In this document: positions 28,491 to 38,891 of the stretch, one piece after another
Layout of the letters: each line of letters starts with the position of its first letter
How positions within the stretch are numbered: the stretch's first letter is position 1
Source of the DNA: Enterobacter quasihormaechei
GTDB lineage: Bacteria; Pseudomonadota; Gammaproteobacteria; Enterobacterales; Enterobacteriaceae
Length of the DNA: 64,000 nt
Direction of reading: 5' to 3'
NCBI RefSeq assembly: GCF_004331385.1
Contig: NZ_SJON01000006.1
Span: forward strand, 62,001-126,000
Notes under the pieces: generated by a model
Databases searched by the model: none
Told to the model about the DNA's origin: nothing
The model's input: only the letters and a program-made list of their open reading frames with translations
Program-made: the position numbers and the translations under genes

Positions 28491-29378
28491 GTGCTTATCT
28501 TATTAGGTTACCTGGTAGTTCTCGGTACAGTTTTCGGCGGTTACATGATGACCGGCGGGCACCTTGGAGCACTCTATCAACCGGCTGAACTTGTCATCAT
28601 CGGCGGTGCAGGGGTAGGGGCTTTTATCGTTGGGAACAACGGTAAATCGATCAAGGGCACGCTGAAGGCGATTCCGCTGCTGTTTCGTCGTTCGAAATAC
28701 ACCAAAAGCATGTATATGGATCTGCTGGCGCTGCTCTATCGTCTGATGGCGAAGTCACGTCAGCAGGGGATGTTCTCGCTGGAGCGGGACATCGAAAACC
28801 CGAAAGAGAGCGAAATTTTCGCCAGCTACCCGCGTATTCTGGCCGATGCGATGATGCTCGATTTTATCGTCGATTACCTGCGCCTGATCATCAGCGGCAA
28901 CATGAATACCTTCGAAATTGAAGCCCTGATGGACGAAGAGATCGAAACCCACGAGAGCGAATCTGAAGTGCCGGCCAACAGTCTGGCGCTGGTGGGCGAC
29001 TCGCTTCCGGCCTTCGGGATCGTGGCGGCGGTTATGGGCGTTGTTCATGCCCTGGCCTCGGCGGATCGCCCGGCGGCAGAGCTGGGGGCGCTGATTGCCC
29101 ACGCGATGGTGGGAACCTTCCTCGGTATTTTACTGGCCTACGGTTTTATCTCCCCGCTGGCGAGCGTGCTGCGCCAGAAGAGCGCCGAAACCACCAAAAT
29201 GATGCAGTGCGTGAAAATTACGCTGCTCTCAAACCTCAACGGCTATGCGCCACCGATCGCCGTCGAATTTGGTCGTAAAACGCTCTACTCCAGCGAACGT
29301 CCGTCGTTTATCGAACTGGAAGAGCACGTGCGTGCGGTGAAAAACCCTAACCAACAGACGACCACCGAGGACGCATGA
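28491..29378 (+). CDS. motA: Flagellar motor stator protein MotA
   Basis: 295 residues, four membrane segments, stator proton-channel subunit. The cytoplasmic loop carries Arg90 and Glu98 ([16 protein letters not shown]), which contact the rotor protein FliG. GTG start as in E. coli, with GGAAGGATGA upstream. Four-base overlap with motB. No clean sigma-28 promoter was found in the 123 bases after flhC, although E. coli transcribes this operon from one. Confidence 0.97.
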   Translation: MLILLGYLVVLGTVFGGYMMTGGHLGALYQPAELVIIGGAGVGAFIVGNNGKSIKGTLKAIPLLFRRSKYTKSMYMDLLALLYRLMAKSRQQGMFSLERDIENPKESEIFASYPRILADAMMLDFIVDYLRLIISGNMNTFEIEALMDEEIETHESESEVPANSLALVGDSLPAFGIVAAVMGVVHALASADRPAAELGALIAHAMVGTFLGILLAYGFISPLASVLRQKSAETTKMMQCVKITLLSNLNGYAPPIAVEFGRKTLYSSERPSFIELEEHVRAVKNPNQQTTTEDA

Positions 29379-30304
29379 AAAACCAGTCCCACCCGATCGT
29401 CATCGTAAAAAAGCGCAAGCATAAGGGGCACGGGCACGGTTCTCACGGCTCCTGGAAAATCGCCTACGCCGACTTTATGACCGCCATGATGGCCTTCTTC
29501 CTGGTGATGTGGCTGATCTCCATCTCCAGCCCGAAAGAGCTTATTCAGATTGCGGAATATTTCAGAACGCCGCTGGCGACGGCGGTCACCGGCGGGCCGC
29601 GTATTTCGAACAGCGACAGCCCGATCCCCGGCGGCGGTGACGATTACACCCAGCAGCAGGGCGAAGTCAAAAAACAGCCTAACATCGACGAACTGAAAAA
29701 ACGGATGGAGCAGGCGCGCCTGAAAAAACTGCGCGGCGACCTGGATCAGCTGATTGAAGCGGACCCCAAACTGCGCGCGCTGCGTCCGCATCTGAAGATC
29801 GACCTGGTACAGGAAGGGCTGCGCATTCAGATCATCGATAGCCAGAACCGGCCGATGTTCAAAACCGGCAGCGCCGACGTGGAACCCTATATGCGCGATA
29901 TTCTGCGCGCGATTGCACCGGTGCTGAACGGCATTCCTAACCGCGTGAGCCTGTCCGGTCACACGGATGATTTCCCGTACGCCACGGGCGAGAAGGGGTA
30001 CAGCAACTGGGAGCTTTCTGCCGATCGCGCCAACGCCTCGCGACGCGAGCTGGTGGCGGGTGGGCTTGATGATGGCAAGGTCCTGCGCGTGGTCGGCATG
30101 GCTGCAACCATGCGCCTTACCGACCGCGGACCGGATGACGCCATCAACCGTCGTATCAGTCTTTTAGTGCTGAACCAGCAGGCGGAGCAGGCCATCCTGC
30201 ACGAAAACGCCGAAAGTCAGAATGAGTCACTGGACGATTTAAAACAGCCTGGGGCCGTCCCTTCGGCTGCCGTTCCAACATCGCCACCAGCCAATCCGAG
30301 GTGA
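29375..30304 (+). CDS. motB: Flagellar motor stator protein MotB
   Basis: 309 residues. One N-terminal membrane segment with the proton-binding aspartate Asp33 ([14 protein letters not shown]), a linker (plug) region, and a C-terminal OmpA-like peptidoglycan-binding domain (residues about 150-275, with [10 protein letters not shown] and [14 protein letters not shown]). It anchors the stator to the wall and forms the proton path with MotA. The basic N-terminus ([14 protein letters not shown]) is longer by one residue than E. coli. Confidence 0.97.
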   Translation: MKNQSHPIVIVKKRKHKGHGHGSHGSWKIAYADFMTAMMAFFLVMWLISISSPKELIQIAEYFRTPLATAVTGGPRISNSDSPIPGGGDDYTQQQGEVKKQPNIDELKKRMEQARLKKLRGDLDQLIEADPKLRALRPHLKIDLVQEGLRIQIIDSQNRPMFKTGSADVEPYMRDILRAIAPVLNGIPNRVSLSGHTDDFPYATGEKGYSNWELSADRANASRRELVAGGLDDGKVLRVVGMAATMRLTDRGPDDAINRRISLLVLNQQAEQAILHENAESQNESLDDLKQPGAVPSAAVPTSPPANPR

Positions 30305-30308
30305 TAGC

Positions 30309-32318
30309 GTGAGCATGGATATTACCGATTTTTACCAGACATTTTTTGATGAAGCCGACGAACTGTTGGCCGATATGGAGCAACATTTGCTGGATCTGGT
30401 GCCCGAAGCACCGGATTCAGAACAGCTCAATGCCATCTTCCGTGCGGCGCACTCCATTAAAGGCGGAGCCGGCACGTTTGGATTTACCATTTTGCAGGAA
30501 ACGACCCATTTAATGGAAAACCTGCTGGATGAAGCACGACGCGGTGAGATGCAGCTCAATACCGACATTATCAACCTGTTTTTGGAAACGAAAGATATTA
30601 TGCAGGAACAGCTCGACGCCTATAAAAGTTCGGCAGAGCCTGATGCCGCCAGCTTTGAATACATCTGCAACGCGCTGCGTCAGCTCGCGCTGGAAGCCAA
30701 AGGTGAGGCGTCTGCGCCCGTTGTCCCTGCGGCAAAACTGAGCGTTGTTGACGCCGTTGCTGAGCCAGATACGGCTCCTGAAGCGCCCGCAGGGAAACTG
30801 CGCGTGGTGCTGTCACGCCTGAAAGAGAGCGAGGTCAACCTGCTGGAAGAGGAGCTGGGTAATCTGGCGACGCTCAGCAACGTGGTGAAGGGCAAAGACA
30901 GCCTGGCCGCGACCCTCGACGACGGTATCGGCCAGGACGACATTGTGGCGGTGCTGTGCTTCGTTATTGAAGCGGATCAGATTGCTTTTGAAACCGACGC
31001 TGCGGCGGTTGAAGCGCCCGCTGCGGAAGAAAAGGCCCCTGCGGTGGTCCCTGCTGCCCCTGCGCTGAAGGCCGTGCCTAAAGAGACGGCATCGCCGGCG
31101 CGCGGTGAAAAACCGGCGGCGCGTTCCAGCGAGTCCACGAGCATTCGCGTGGCGGTAGAAAAAGTGGATCAGCTGATCAACCTGGTCGGTGAACTGGTCA
31201 TCACCCAGTCGATGCTGGCCCAGCGCTCCAACGAGCTGGACCCGGTGACCCACGGGGATCTCATCACCAGCATGGGTCAGTTACAACGTAACGCCCGCGA
31301 TTTGCAGGAATCGGTGATGTCCATCCGCATGATGCCGATGGAATATGTCTTCAGCCGCTTCCCGCGCCTGGTGCGCGACCTGGCCGGCAAGCTCAACAAG
31401 CAAATCGAACTCACGCTGATGGGCAGCTCTACCGAGCTGGACAAAAGCCTGATCGAACGCATTATCGACCCGTTAACGCACCTGGTGCGTAACAGCCTCG
31501 ACCACGGCATCGAGTTGCCGGAAAACCGCGTGGCCGCCGGGAAATCGCCGGTTGGCAACCTGATCCTCTCTGCGGAACATCAGGGCGGCAACATCTGCAT
31601 CGAAGTGACCGATGACGGCGCGGGCCTGAACCGCGAGCGTATCCTGGCGAAGGCGATTTCGCAGGGGATGGCGGTCAACGAAAACATGACCGATGAAGAA
31701 GTGGGCATGCTGATTTTTGCCCCGGGCTTCTCAACCGCAGAGCAGGTCACCGATGTTTCCGGCCGTGGCGTGGGCATGGACGTGGTGAAACGTAACATTC
31801 AGGAGATGGGCGGTCACGTTGAGATCCAGTCTAAGCAGGGCGCGGGCACCACGATTCGTATCCTGCTGCCGCTGACGCTGGCCATTCTTGACGGTATGTC
31901 CGTTAAAGTGGCGGACGAAGTCTTTATTCTGCCGCTGAACGCGGTGATGGAATCCCTCCAGCCGCGTGAAGAAGATCTCCATCCGCTGGCGGGCGGCGAG
32001 CGCGTGCTTGAAGTGCGCGGTGAATACCTGCCGCTGGTGGAGCTGTGGAAAGTGTTCGAAGTGGACGGGGCAAAAACCGAGGCGACGCAGGGTATCGTTG
32101 TGATCCTGCAAAGCGCCGGACGCCGCTACGCGCTGCTGGTCGATCAGCTGATTGGTCAGCATCAGGTGGTGGTTAAGAACCTGGAAAGTAACTACCGCAA
32201 AGTGCCGGGGATCTCTGCTGCCACCATCCTGGGTGATGGTAGCGTCGCGCTGATCGTCGATGTATCGGCACTTCAGGGATTAAATCGTGAACAACGTGTG
32301 GCGAACACAGCCGCCTGA
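30309..32318 (+). CDS. cheA: Chemotaxis histidine kinase CheA
   Basis: 669 residues. P1 phosphotransfer domain with His48 ([12 protein letters not shown]), P2 CheY/CheB-binding domain (about 160-230), a Pro/Ala-rich linker, P3 dimerisation domain (about 275-350), P4 ATPase (N box [12 protein letters not shown]1 [10 protein letters not shown]2 GRGVGMDVV), P5 CheW-like domain (about 520-665). GTG start, as in E. coli. Met98, the start of the short form CheA-S in E. coli, is kept at 30600 with purine-rich sequence upstream. It autophosphorylates under receptor control and phosphorylates CheY and CheB. Confidence 0.97.
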   Translation: MSMDITDFYQTFFDEADELLADMEQHLLDLVPEAPDSEQLNAIFRAAHSIKGGAGTFGFTILQETTHLMENLLDEARRGEMQLNTDIINLFLETKDIMQEQLDAYKSSAEPDAASFEYICNALRQLALEAKGEASAPVVPAAKLSVVDAVAEPDTAPEAPAGKLRVVLSRLKESEVNLLEEELGNLATLSNVVKGKDSLAATLDDGIGQDDIVAVLCFVIEADQIAFETDAAAVEAPAAEEKAPAVVPAAPALKAVPKETASPARGEKPAARSSESTSIRVAVEKVDQLINLVGELVITQSMLAQRSNELDPVTHGDLITSMGQLQRNARDLQESVMSIRMMPMEYVFSRFPRLVRDLAGKLNKQIELTLMGSSTELDKSLIERIIDPLTHLVRNSLDHGIELPENRVAAGKSPVGNLILSAEHQGGNICIEVTDDGAGLNRERILAKAISQGMAVNENMTDEEVGMLIFAPGFSTAEQVTDVSGRGVGMDVVKRNIQEMGGHVEIQSKQGAGTTIRILLPLTLAILDGMSVKVADEVFILPLNAVMESLQPREEDLHPLAGGERVLEVRGEYLPLVELWKVFEVDGAKTEATQGIVVILQSAGRRYALLVDQLIGQHQVVVKNLESNYRKVPGISAATILGDGSVALIVDVSALQGLNREQRVANTAA

Positions 32319-32337
32319 TTAAGTAAAAGGTAATAAC

Positions 32338-32841
32338 ATGACCGGTATGAGTAACGTAACGAAACTGGCGGGCGAGCCATCTGGGCAGGAATTCCTGGTT
32401 TTCACTTTAGGGGATGAAGAGTACGGGATCGACATTCTGAAAGTGCAGGAAATTCGCGGTTACGATCAGGTAACGCGCATTGCGAACACGCCTGCGTTTA
32501 TCAAGGGTGTGACCAACCTGCGCGGTGTGATTGTGCCTATCGTGGATCTGCGCGTGAAGTTCAGTCAGGGCGACGTGGAGTACAACGACAATACGGTGGT
32601 GATTGTCCTGAATCTGGGGCAGCGCGTGGTAGGGATCGTCGTGGACGGCGTGTCTGACGTGCTGTCGCTGACCGCCGATCAAATCCGTCCTGCGCCGGAG
32701 TTTGCGGTCACGCTGTCGACGGAATACCTGACGGGTCTGGGTGCGCTCGGTGAGCGTATGCTGATTCTGGTCAATATTGAGAAGCTGCTCAACAGTGAAG
32801 AGATGGCGCTGCTGGATATCGCGGCGAATCACGTGGCATAA
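32338..32841 (+). CDS. cheW: Chemotaxis coupling protein CheW
   Basis: 167 residues, same as E. coli. Two SH3-like subdomains that link the receptors' tips to the P5 domain of CheA. Segment [15 protein letters not shown] (about 58-72) is diagnostic. Nineteen bases after cheA. In E. coli the next gene is tar; here a REP pair and foreign genes follow, so the motA-cheW transcript ends here. Confidence 0.97.
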   Translation: MTGMSNVTKLAGEPSGQEFLVFTLGDEEYGIDILKVQEIRGYDQVTRIANTPAFIKGVTNLRGVIVPIVDLRVKFSQGDVEYNDNTVVIVLNLGQRVVGIVVDGVSDVLSLTADQIRPAPEFAVTLSTEYLTGLGALGERMLILVNIEKLLNSEEMALLDIAANHVA

Positions 32842-32848
32842 AATTAAA

Positions 32849-32926
32849 GCCGGGCGGCGGCGTCGCCTTACCCGGCCTACACATGGCTCGAACACGGAGG
32901 CCGGGTAAGCGTCAGCGCCACCCGGC
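32849..32926. repeat. Pair of inverted REP elements (BIME) after cheW
   Basis: GCCGGGCGGCGGCGTCGCC... at 32849-32880 and the inverse ...GGGTAAGCGTCAGCGCCACCCGGC at 32899-32926 face each other. Typical [30 protein letters not shown] palindromes, here between converging cheW and the symporter gene. Confidence 0.85.
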
Positions 32927-32938
32927 TCTTTTGTAGCC

Positions 32939-34198
32939 TTACGCCTCCTGCTCCACCAGCTCTGCCTCCGCTTCCCGCGCCCCTTCATTCTGCGACAGCA
33001 TCGCCGTCGCGATCCCGTTCCCCAGCACGTTAATGGCCGATCGGCCCATATCCAGGAAGTGGTCAATCCCCATCAGCAGCAGGATCCCGGCGACCGGGAT
33101 GTTAAAGCTCGGAATGGTTGCCGCCAGCACCACCAGCGACGAGCGTGGTACGCCCGCAATACCCTTCGAGGCCAGCATCAGCGTGAGCATCAGCACCGTC
33201 ACCTCGGTGAAACTCAGGTGAATATTGTACGCCTGGGCGATAAACATCGAGGCGAACGAGCAGTACACCATGGAGCCGACCAGGTTAAACGAATAGCCGA
33301 TCGGCAGAACGAAAGAGGCGATATTACGTGAACAGCCGAAGCGTGCTAGCTGCTCCAGCGTTTTAGGGTATGCCGCTTCTGAACTGCTGGTGGTAAACGC
33401 CACCAGCACCGGATCCTTCAGCATCGCCACCAGACGGAAAACCTCTTTTTTCAGCACCATGTAACCGACCGCCAGCAATACCAGACAGGTCAGGAGGATC
33501 GCCACATAGTAACCACCAATAAACGAGGCATAGTTCAGCAAAATGCCCAGCCCCTGCGTGGCAATCACCGACGAAATCGCTGCAAAAATGGCGAGCGGCG
33601 CAACGTACATCACGTAGCCCGTCACTTTAAGCATAATGTGGGACACCACATCCAGCGCCGCGACCAGCGGGGCGTTGAATTTTTGGCCCAGCGACGCGCC
33701 GCCAATGCCGAAGAACATCGAGAAGACCACAATTTGCAGGATCTCATTGTTGGCCATCGCGCCGGCAATGCTGGTTGGAATGGTGTGTGACAGGAAGGCT
33801 TTCAGCGACATCCCACTCACGGCCAGGCCGGTATCAACCGTCTCAGTAGGAATGCTCAGGTTCAGACCGCTGCCGGGTTGTTCAAGGGTAACGATAAACA
33901 GCCCCACCAGAATGGAAAGCACGGACGAGCTGATAAACCATACCATCGCTTTACCACCGACGCGTCCAATCGTCGACGTTTCACCCAGCCTCATAATGCC
34001 CACCGTCAGGGTGCTGAACACCAGCGGGGCAATCACCATTTTAATCAGCCGCAGGAAGATATCGGTCAGCAGCGTAATGTTCTCCGACCAGGCCTGTATC
34101 GCGTCGGGCGATGCATATTCATGGATCGCCGCACCTGAAAGAATACCCGCCAACATGAAAATCACGATGAAGAGCGTGAGTTTGTTTGCACTTGCCAC
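32939..34198 (-). CDS. Dicarboxylate/amino acid:cation symporter (DAACS family)
   Basis: 419 residues with eight membrane segments and two re-entrant loops, as in GltP/DctA. The serine-rich hairpin tip (AFTTSSSEAAYP, Ser271-273), second loop (AGVPRSSLVVLAA) and last helix (FLDMGRSAINVLGN, 381-394) are present. The usual NMDGT/NLDGT motif reads NLVGS at 305-309, so the conserved aspartate that helps bind Na+ is Val. Substrate is therefore uncertain (glutamate/aspartate or C4-dicarboxylates), and ion coupling may differ. Its start region carries a strong CRP site 160 bases upstream. It lies in the cheW-tar gap on the opposite strand. Confidence 0.85.
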   Translation of the reverse strand: MASANKLTLFIVIFMLAGILSGAAIHEYASPDAIQAWSENITLLTDIFLRLIKMVIAPLVFSTLTVGIMRLGETSTIGRVGGKAMVWFISSSVLSILVGLFIVTLEQPGSGLNLSIPTETVDTGLAVSGMSLKAFLSHTIPTSIAGAMANNEILQIVVFSMFFGIGGASLGQKFNAPLVAALDVVSHIMLKVTGYVMYVAPLAIFAAISSVIATQGLGILLNYASFIGGYYVAILLTCLVLLAVGYMVLKKEVFRLVAMLKDPVLVAFTTSSSEAAYPKTLEQLARFGCSRNIASFVLPIGYSFNLVGSMVYCSFASMFIAQAYNIHLSFTEVTVLMLTLMLASKGIAGVPRSSLVVLAATIPSFNIPVAGILLLMGIDHFLDMGRSAINVLGNGIATAMLSQNEGAREAEAELVEQEA

Positions 34199-34361
34199 AA
34201 AAAGATCCTCAATGCGCTAAAAGAGTTTCCTGCGTCAATGCATACAAAATTTTTATTTAAGCGCAGGAAAATATTCGGGGCATAAATTGAAGTAAAGCGG
34301 GGTGAGTTACAACTTGTTTTTAATTTTTATGAAATTCGTTGTTTTGCAGGTCACGATATAT

Positions 34362-34377
34362 TGTGACTCAGATCACA
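34362..34377. promoter_or_regulatory. CRP site between symporter and pilus genes
   Basis: TGTGA-CTCAGA-TCACA, perfect consensus half-sites. It is 163 bases from the symporter start and 247 from the pilus start; which unit it serves (or both) is not decided by sequence. Confidence 0.75.
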
Positions 34378-34563
34378 CTACAGGCGATATATCCTCAAGC
34401 TGAGCAAGAATAATGCCTCTTTTTTTTTGCTAACTCTTTGTAATGTTTGTTAATAGTCTGTTAATTCGGGCGAAGTTGACCGCTTTTTGATGAAAGTGGT
34501 TGAAGTGCTAACCATAAACTAAATTCTCAGTAACCGCGCCGGGGAATGTTTTAGCGGGGCTAA

Positions 34564-34579
34564 CATACTGAACAGTATG
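34564..34579. promoter_or_regulatory. Perfect palindrome before the pilus cluster
   Basis: CATACTG-AA-CAGTATG, 45 bases before the ATG and just upstream of the TATAAT. Placed like an operator over the -35 region. Confidence 0.4.
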
Positions 34580-34624
34580 AATAAAATATGGCAAGCGAAC
34601 CTATAATCTTCTGGAGAGTGGTAA

Positions 34625-35197
34625 ATGAAAAGAAAACTTCTTTTTATCTGCGCGGGCACGCTGCTGACGGCGACAACGGTCGGTCAGGCTCTCGCGGTCA
34701 CCAGTAGCGGCACTATCGGCGCGACGCTGACGCTGACCAACGGCTGCTTGATCAACGGCTCGCCAACGCAAAACGGCATTAACTTCGGTACGCTCGATTT
34801 CGGCACCCATCCTGCTACGTTTTCCACGCTGACAACCCAGTTAACCGGTGCCAGCGGAGGAAACACCTTTACCATTCAATGTACCACCGCCAGCTATACA
34901 GTGGCGATCACCGGCAACACCAACGCTACCGCACCCGGAACCGTCGTCGGCACCCCAGGTACGCCGGGCCGCTATTTGGTGAACACCGCCAATGCGGCGC
35001 AGGGCGTTGCCTACAGCCTGTTCAGCGATAGCGGTTACAACAACGTGGTTGCGAACAATGCCGCGCTGCCGGTTGCCTCTACGGCGGGTGGGGTGGACAG
35101 CTACACCCTTTACGCACGCATCACGGGCGGCGGCAATAGCGTAACGGTCGTACCGGGAACCTATACCGACACGATTAACGTCAGCGTCACCTACTGA
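34625..35197 (+). CDS. Spore-coat-U-domain pilin subunit (CsuA/B-like)
   Basis: 190 residues: signal peptide 1-24 (ending QALA), then one SCPU domain rich in Thr, Gly and Asn with two Cys (NGCLINGS, IQCTTAS). The donor-type N-terminal segment VTSSGTIGATLTLTNGC and the C-terminal TYTDTINVSVTY match archaic chaperone-usher subunits such as CsuA/B of Acinetobacter. First of five co-directed genes and probably the main rod subunit. GGAG lies ten bases before the ATG. Confidence 0.85.
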   Translation: MKRKLLFICAGTLLTATTVGQALAVTSSGTIGATLTLTNGCLINGSPTQNGINFGTLDFGTHPATFSTLTTQLTGASGGNTFTIQCTTASYTVAITGNTNATAPGTVVGTPGTPGRYLVNTANAAQGVAYSLFSDSGYNNVVANNAALPVASTAGGVDSYTLYARITGGGNSVTVVPGTYTDTINVSVTY

Positions 35198-35204
35198 TTC
35201 AGCC

Positions 35205-35753
35205 ATGAAGGCACTGTGTTTATGTCTGCGCGTCAGTGCAGAGGGCCTCGTGCACCCTTTTTTGGCCCTGCTCGTCGGGCTGGTGCTGCTCCCCGACGCC
35301 AGGGCGGTGACGTCCCAGTCATTCAGGGTGAGCGCGACGGTGGTACCCGGATGCTCGGTAAGCACCGGCACCGGCGGGCGTTTCGGTACGCTAAATTTCG
35401 GGACCCGCAGCGGTGTGGAAAGCGCGCCGGTCAGCACCAGTTTTGTCGCCGACGGCGCGTTGTCCATCGCCTGTACGCCGGGCGTGGCGCTAAGCATGAG
35501 CATTAACGGCGGGCAGAACTACAGCTCGGTGCGGCGGATGACCCGTTCAGGCGGGACGGAGGTGGTTGGATACCGCCTCTACAGCAGCAGCTCTCTGGCC
35601 GCAAACAGTGAAATTGGGGTTAACCAGGCCATACCGATTACCTATACCAACAGCAATAACATCGCGCTGCCTCTTTTTGGCGTCGCGCTTCTGACCGGGT
35701 TTAGCCCGTCAGGAACTTATTCAGATCAACTCACCGTGACCTTGTCATGGTAG
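35205..35753 (+). CDS. Spore-coat-U-domain minor pilin subunit
   Basis: 182 residues, one SCPU domain (VPGCSVSTG, ISIACTPG-like Cys pair, and C-terminal GTYSDQLTVTLSW). Signal sequence is LALLVGLVLLPDARA. The annotated ATG at 35205 has no good ribosome-binding site; the GTG at 35250 follows AGAGGG and also gives a complete signal peptide (167 residues). Seven bases after the first subunit, so translation may be coupled. Probably a minor or initiator subunit. Confidence 0.8.
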   Translation: MKALCLCLRVSAEGLVHPFLALLVGLVLLPDARAVTSQSFRVSATVVPGCSVSTGTGGRFGTLNFGTRSGVESAPVSTSFVADGALSIACTPGVALSMSINGGQNYSSVRRMTRSGGTEVVGYRLYSSSSLAANSEIGVNQAIPITYTNSNNIALPLFGVALLTGFSPSGTYSDQLTVTLSW

Positions 35754-35769
35754 GAAAGGGAGAGCATCG

Positions 35770-36531
35770 ATGAAGCCATTTTTCAGGCGGTCAGGCCTGA
35801 TAAGTCTGTTGGGGGTAACGGCCCTCGCGACGGTAAAGGCGCAAGCAGCGGCAACCATTCTTCTGTGGCCCATCGATCCGTGGCTTTCGGCAGAGGCCAA
35901 AGCCACTGAATTGTGGATCCAGAACCAGGGCAACAGCGCCACGACAATGCAGATACGTATTGTGCGCTGGAAACAGGAGGGCGGTTATGAGCGTTACACT
36001 GCCCAGCAGGATGTGGTCGCCAGCCCGCCGATTGTGACTATCGCAAACGGCAGTAAACAGCTTATTCGCCTGATCAAGCAGGGGACGATCCCGTCGGGCG
36101 TCGAGCAAGCCTACCGCATTATCGTGGATGAAATTCCCCAGCCGGATGCCAAAGCGGAACCGTCCCTCGGCCTGAAACTGCAAATGCGCTACTCCATTCC
36201 TTTATTCGTCTACGGCCAGGGGATCCCCACCCTCAATGAAGGAGCGCATCACGCGCTGGCGAACACCCAGCAACTCAGCTGGCGGGTCATTCAGGAGGAG
36301 GGAAAACCCGCGCTTCAGGTCCGCAATCACGGGAACGTTCACGTCAGGCTCAGCCAGGTTGCGGTTGAGCAGGGCGGGCAAAAACGCACGGTTGCCGAGG
36401 GGCTACTGGGTTATGTGCTGCCAGGCAGCACCCGAAGCTGGCCGCTTCCGGCAGGGATTTATCAGCCGAATCGGATGAGCGCGCAAATTAATGCCAGGGA
36501 TACGCAATGGCAATCGACGCCCGACAGCTGA
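35770..36531 (+). CDS. Archaic (CsuC-like) periplasmic pilus chaperone
   Basis: 253 residues, signal peptide to about residue 27 (KAQAAA). Two immunoglobulin-like domains: the first with FGLSC-type strands (WIQNQGNSATTMQIRIVRW, QLIRLIKQG, AYRIIVDEIPQP) and the second from about 155. It resembles PapD-type chaperones of the sigma (archaic) clade, which hold subunits by donating a strand. The usher gene begins inside its last 25 bases. Confidence 0.88.
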   Translation: MKPFFRRSGLISLLGVTALATVKAQAAATILLWPIDPWLSAEAKATELWIQNQGNSATTMQIRIVRWKQEGGYERYTAQQDVVASPPIVTIANGSKQLIRLIKQGTIPSGVEQAYRIIVDEIPQPDAKAEPSLGLKLQMRYSIPLFVYGQGIPTLNEGAHHALANTQQLSWRVIQEEGKPALQVRNHGNVHVRLSQVAVEQGGQKRTVAEGLLGYVLPGSTRSWPLPAGIYQPNRMSAQINARDTQWQSTPDS

Positions 36532-38891
36532 AACCGGCGATGATGATCCTGCTTTGCGTCAGTACCAGCGCCTTTGGCGAAACCGGCGACGACAGTTTAC
36601 CGCCGCCGCCGGACGCGCAGACGATGAACGGTGAAGCAGTATTCCAGCTCGCCCTGGTGCTGAACCACTATGACACGGGTCTGGTGGTGCCGGTGACGCA
36701 GCGCGAGGGCGCCTGGTTTATTTCAGGGGCAGATTTGCTTCGCGCCGGGCTGCCGCCGGAGCATGTGCCTGCCGGAGAGGTGAACCTTTCAACGCTTTCA
36801 TCGGTACGCGTGGAGTATGACAGCAGCGCCCAGCGGCTAATGCTGACGGTCCCCCGGGGGTGGGTTGCGGCGCGGATCACCTCGTTTAACGGTCAGAGCG
36901 CGCAAAGCAAACCGCATTATGGCCGGGGTGCGCTGCTCAACTACGACGTTTATACCAACCATACCGAGCACACGGGCGGCCAGGCATCGCTGTGGCATGA
37001 GTTCCGCTATTTCAACGAAGACTATTCGTTTTCTTCAACAGGGTACGCCCGACAGAATTTCGCCGGAAGCAGCGGGCAGCAGGAAGGGTACGTGCGTTAT
37101 GACTCGACCCTGCTGATCACCAACGAAGAGGATGCCACCACCTGGACCGTCGGGGACGTTATCAGCGATGCGCTGAGCTGGAGCACCAGCGTGCGCATGG
37201 GCGGGATCAGCTACGGGCGCGACTTCTCCCTGCGTCCGGATCTGGTGACCTGGCCGCTGCCGGAGTTTTCCGGTGAGGCGGCGGTGCCGACCTCGGTCGA
37301 TCTGTTTATCAACGGCTACCGTTCCGGCTCCACCCGTCTTCAGCCGGGGCCGTTTACCCTCACTAATCTGCCGTATATCAACGGCGCGGGAGATGCGGTA
37401 CTGGTTACCACCGACGCGCTGGGGCGTCAGGTAAGCACCACACTGCCGTTTTACGTCAGCAGCGATGTGCTGAAGCAGGGGTTAAGCGACGGCGCCGTGA
37501 CGCTGGGCAGCCTGCGGCGCAACTACGGTATAGACAATTTCGACTATGGCCCGGCGGCGGGCAGCGGATCGTATCGCTACGGGTTGACCGACTGGCTCAC
37601 GCTGGAAGGGCACGCGGAAGGGGCGGAATCGCTGGCGCTCGGCGGCGCGGGCACGGTGGTGAAGCTCGGGCGTTTTGGCGTGGTCAATACCGCTTATACC
37701 CAAAGCCGGATGCGCGGCGACGAAGGGGGACAGATGAACTGGGGCTATCAGTACAGCACCAGCGAGTTTAGCGTAGCGACCCAGCATACCCGACGCGATC
37801 GCGGCTTCGGCAACCTCGCCCTGTACGATCAGCCCACCGTTTATGATGAATATGATAACCCCATTGCCAGCCTGAGCCGCAATACCGACCAGTACTCCTT
37901 AACCTTTAACCTCGGTGATTACGGCAATATCGGCGCGGCGTGGATCGGCGTTGAGAGTTTTGACAGCCGCAAAACCGAGTTGCTTAACCTCTCCTGGAGC
38001 CGCAACCTGTGGGGCTCAAGCAGTATTTATCTGGCTGCCAGCCGTGACCAGCAGCGAGGCGACTGGACGGTTGCGCTGTCGTTGCAGGTTCCCCTCGGCG
38101 AACGCGACAGCGCCGCCGTCACCTTTGAAAACACGCCTGACGCAGGCAGCACGCAACGCATTAACTACAACCACTCGATGCCGTCTGACGGCGGCTTTAG
38201 CTGGAACATGGCCTGGGCCAACCAGTCGCGGTCGAGTAACTATCAGCAGGCCACCCTCGGCTGGCGCAATAACAACGTTGAGCTTCAGGGCGGCGGCTAC
38301 GGCGAGAAGGGCATGATGACCTGGTGGGGCGAGGCGATGGGATCCATCGTGCTGATGGACGGTGAACTGTTTGCGGCGAACAAAATCAACGACGCGTTTG
38401 TGGTGATCAGCACCGACGGACACCCGGACGTACCCGTCAGCTACGAGAACCAGCCGGTCGGTAAAACCAATAACAAAGGCTACCTGCTGGTGAGCGGCGT
38501 TTCCGCCTACTATCCGGCAAGCTACCGCATTGATACCCTGAACCTTCCGGCAGATACCCGGCTGAAGGAGACCGAACGTCGGGTAGCGATTCGTCGGCAT
38601 AACGGCTATCTGGTGGATTTCCCGATGGAGCAAGAGCGGGTTGCCAGCGTGATCCTCCACGACGCGCAGGGCTATGCGATCCCGGTGGGAAGCCAGGTCA
38701 AACGCGCGTCCCGCAGCAGCGCGGTTGTCGGCTATGACGGCCTCGCCTGGCTGGAAAACCTCCACGATGTGAATCCACTGGAGGTTATCACCCCGGACGG
38801 TAAACGCTGTACCGCAACGCTGACCGTGGGCGCAAACCCCGAGCATAAGCTGCAAACCTACGGTCCGCTGACCTGCCGGGAGGCGCCATGA
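36507..38891 (+). CDS. Archaic (CsuD-like) outer-membrane usher
   Basis: 794 residues, signal peptide to about residue 24 (STSAFGE). Usher family (PF00577) beta-barrel: N-terminal chaperone-binding domain (about 40-130), barrel with conserved VDLFINGYRSGSTRLQPGPF and TLPFYVSSDVLKQGL, plug region inside it, and C-terminal domains (VGYDGLAWL, CTATL). It exports and assembles the pilin subunits through the outer membrane. Overlaps chaperone by 25 bases and adhesin by 4. Confidence 0.9.
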   Translation: MAIDARQLKPAMMILLCVSTSAFGETGDDSLPPPPDAQTMNGEAVFQLALVLNHYDTGLVVPVTQREGAWFISGADLLRAGLPPEHVPAGEVNLSTLSSVRVEYDSSAQRLMLTVPRGWVAARITSFNGQSAQSKPHYGRGALLNYDVYTNHTEHTGGQASLWHEFRYFNEDYSFSSTGYARQNFAGSSGQQEGYVRYDSTLLITNEEDATTWTVGDVISDALSWSTSVRMGGISYGRDFSLRPDLVTWPLPEFSGEAAVPTSVDLFINGYRSGSTRLQPGPFTLTNLPYINGAGDAVLVTTDALGRQVSTTLPFYVSSDVLKQGLSDGAVTLGSLRRNYGIDNFDYGPAAGSGSYRYGLTDWLTLEGHAEGAESLALGGAGTVVKLGRFGVVNTAYTQSRMRGDEGGQMNWGYQYSTSEFSVATQHTRRDRGFGNLALYDQPTVYDEYDNPIASLSRNTDQYSLTFNLGDYGNIGAAWIGVESFDSRKTELLNLSWSRNLWGSSSIYLAASRDQQRGDWTVALSLQVPLGERDSAAVTFENTPDAGSTQRINYNHSMPSDGGFSWNMAWANQSRSSNYQQATLGWRNNNVELQGGGYGEKGMMTWWGEAMGSIVLMDGELFAANKINDAFVVISTDGHPDVPVSYENQPVGKTNNKGYLLVSGVSAYYPASYRIDTLNLPADTRLKETERRVAIRRHNGYLVDFPMEQERVASVILHDAQGYAIPVGSQVKRASRSSAVVGYDGLAWLENLHDVNPLEVITPDGKRCTATLTVGANPEHKLQTYGPLTCREAP

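Larger units (their letters stand above)
34199..34624. other. Divergent regulatory region, symporter and pilus cluster
   Basis: 426 AT-rich bases between two divergent transcription units. It holds one consensus CRP site, a perfect 7+7 palindrome, and a TATAAT (34602-34607) close to the first pilus gene. The TATAAT is only 17 bases before the ATG, so the start of that transcript is uncertain. Confidence 0.5.
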
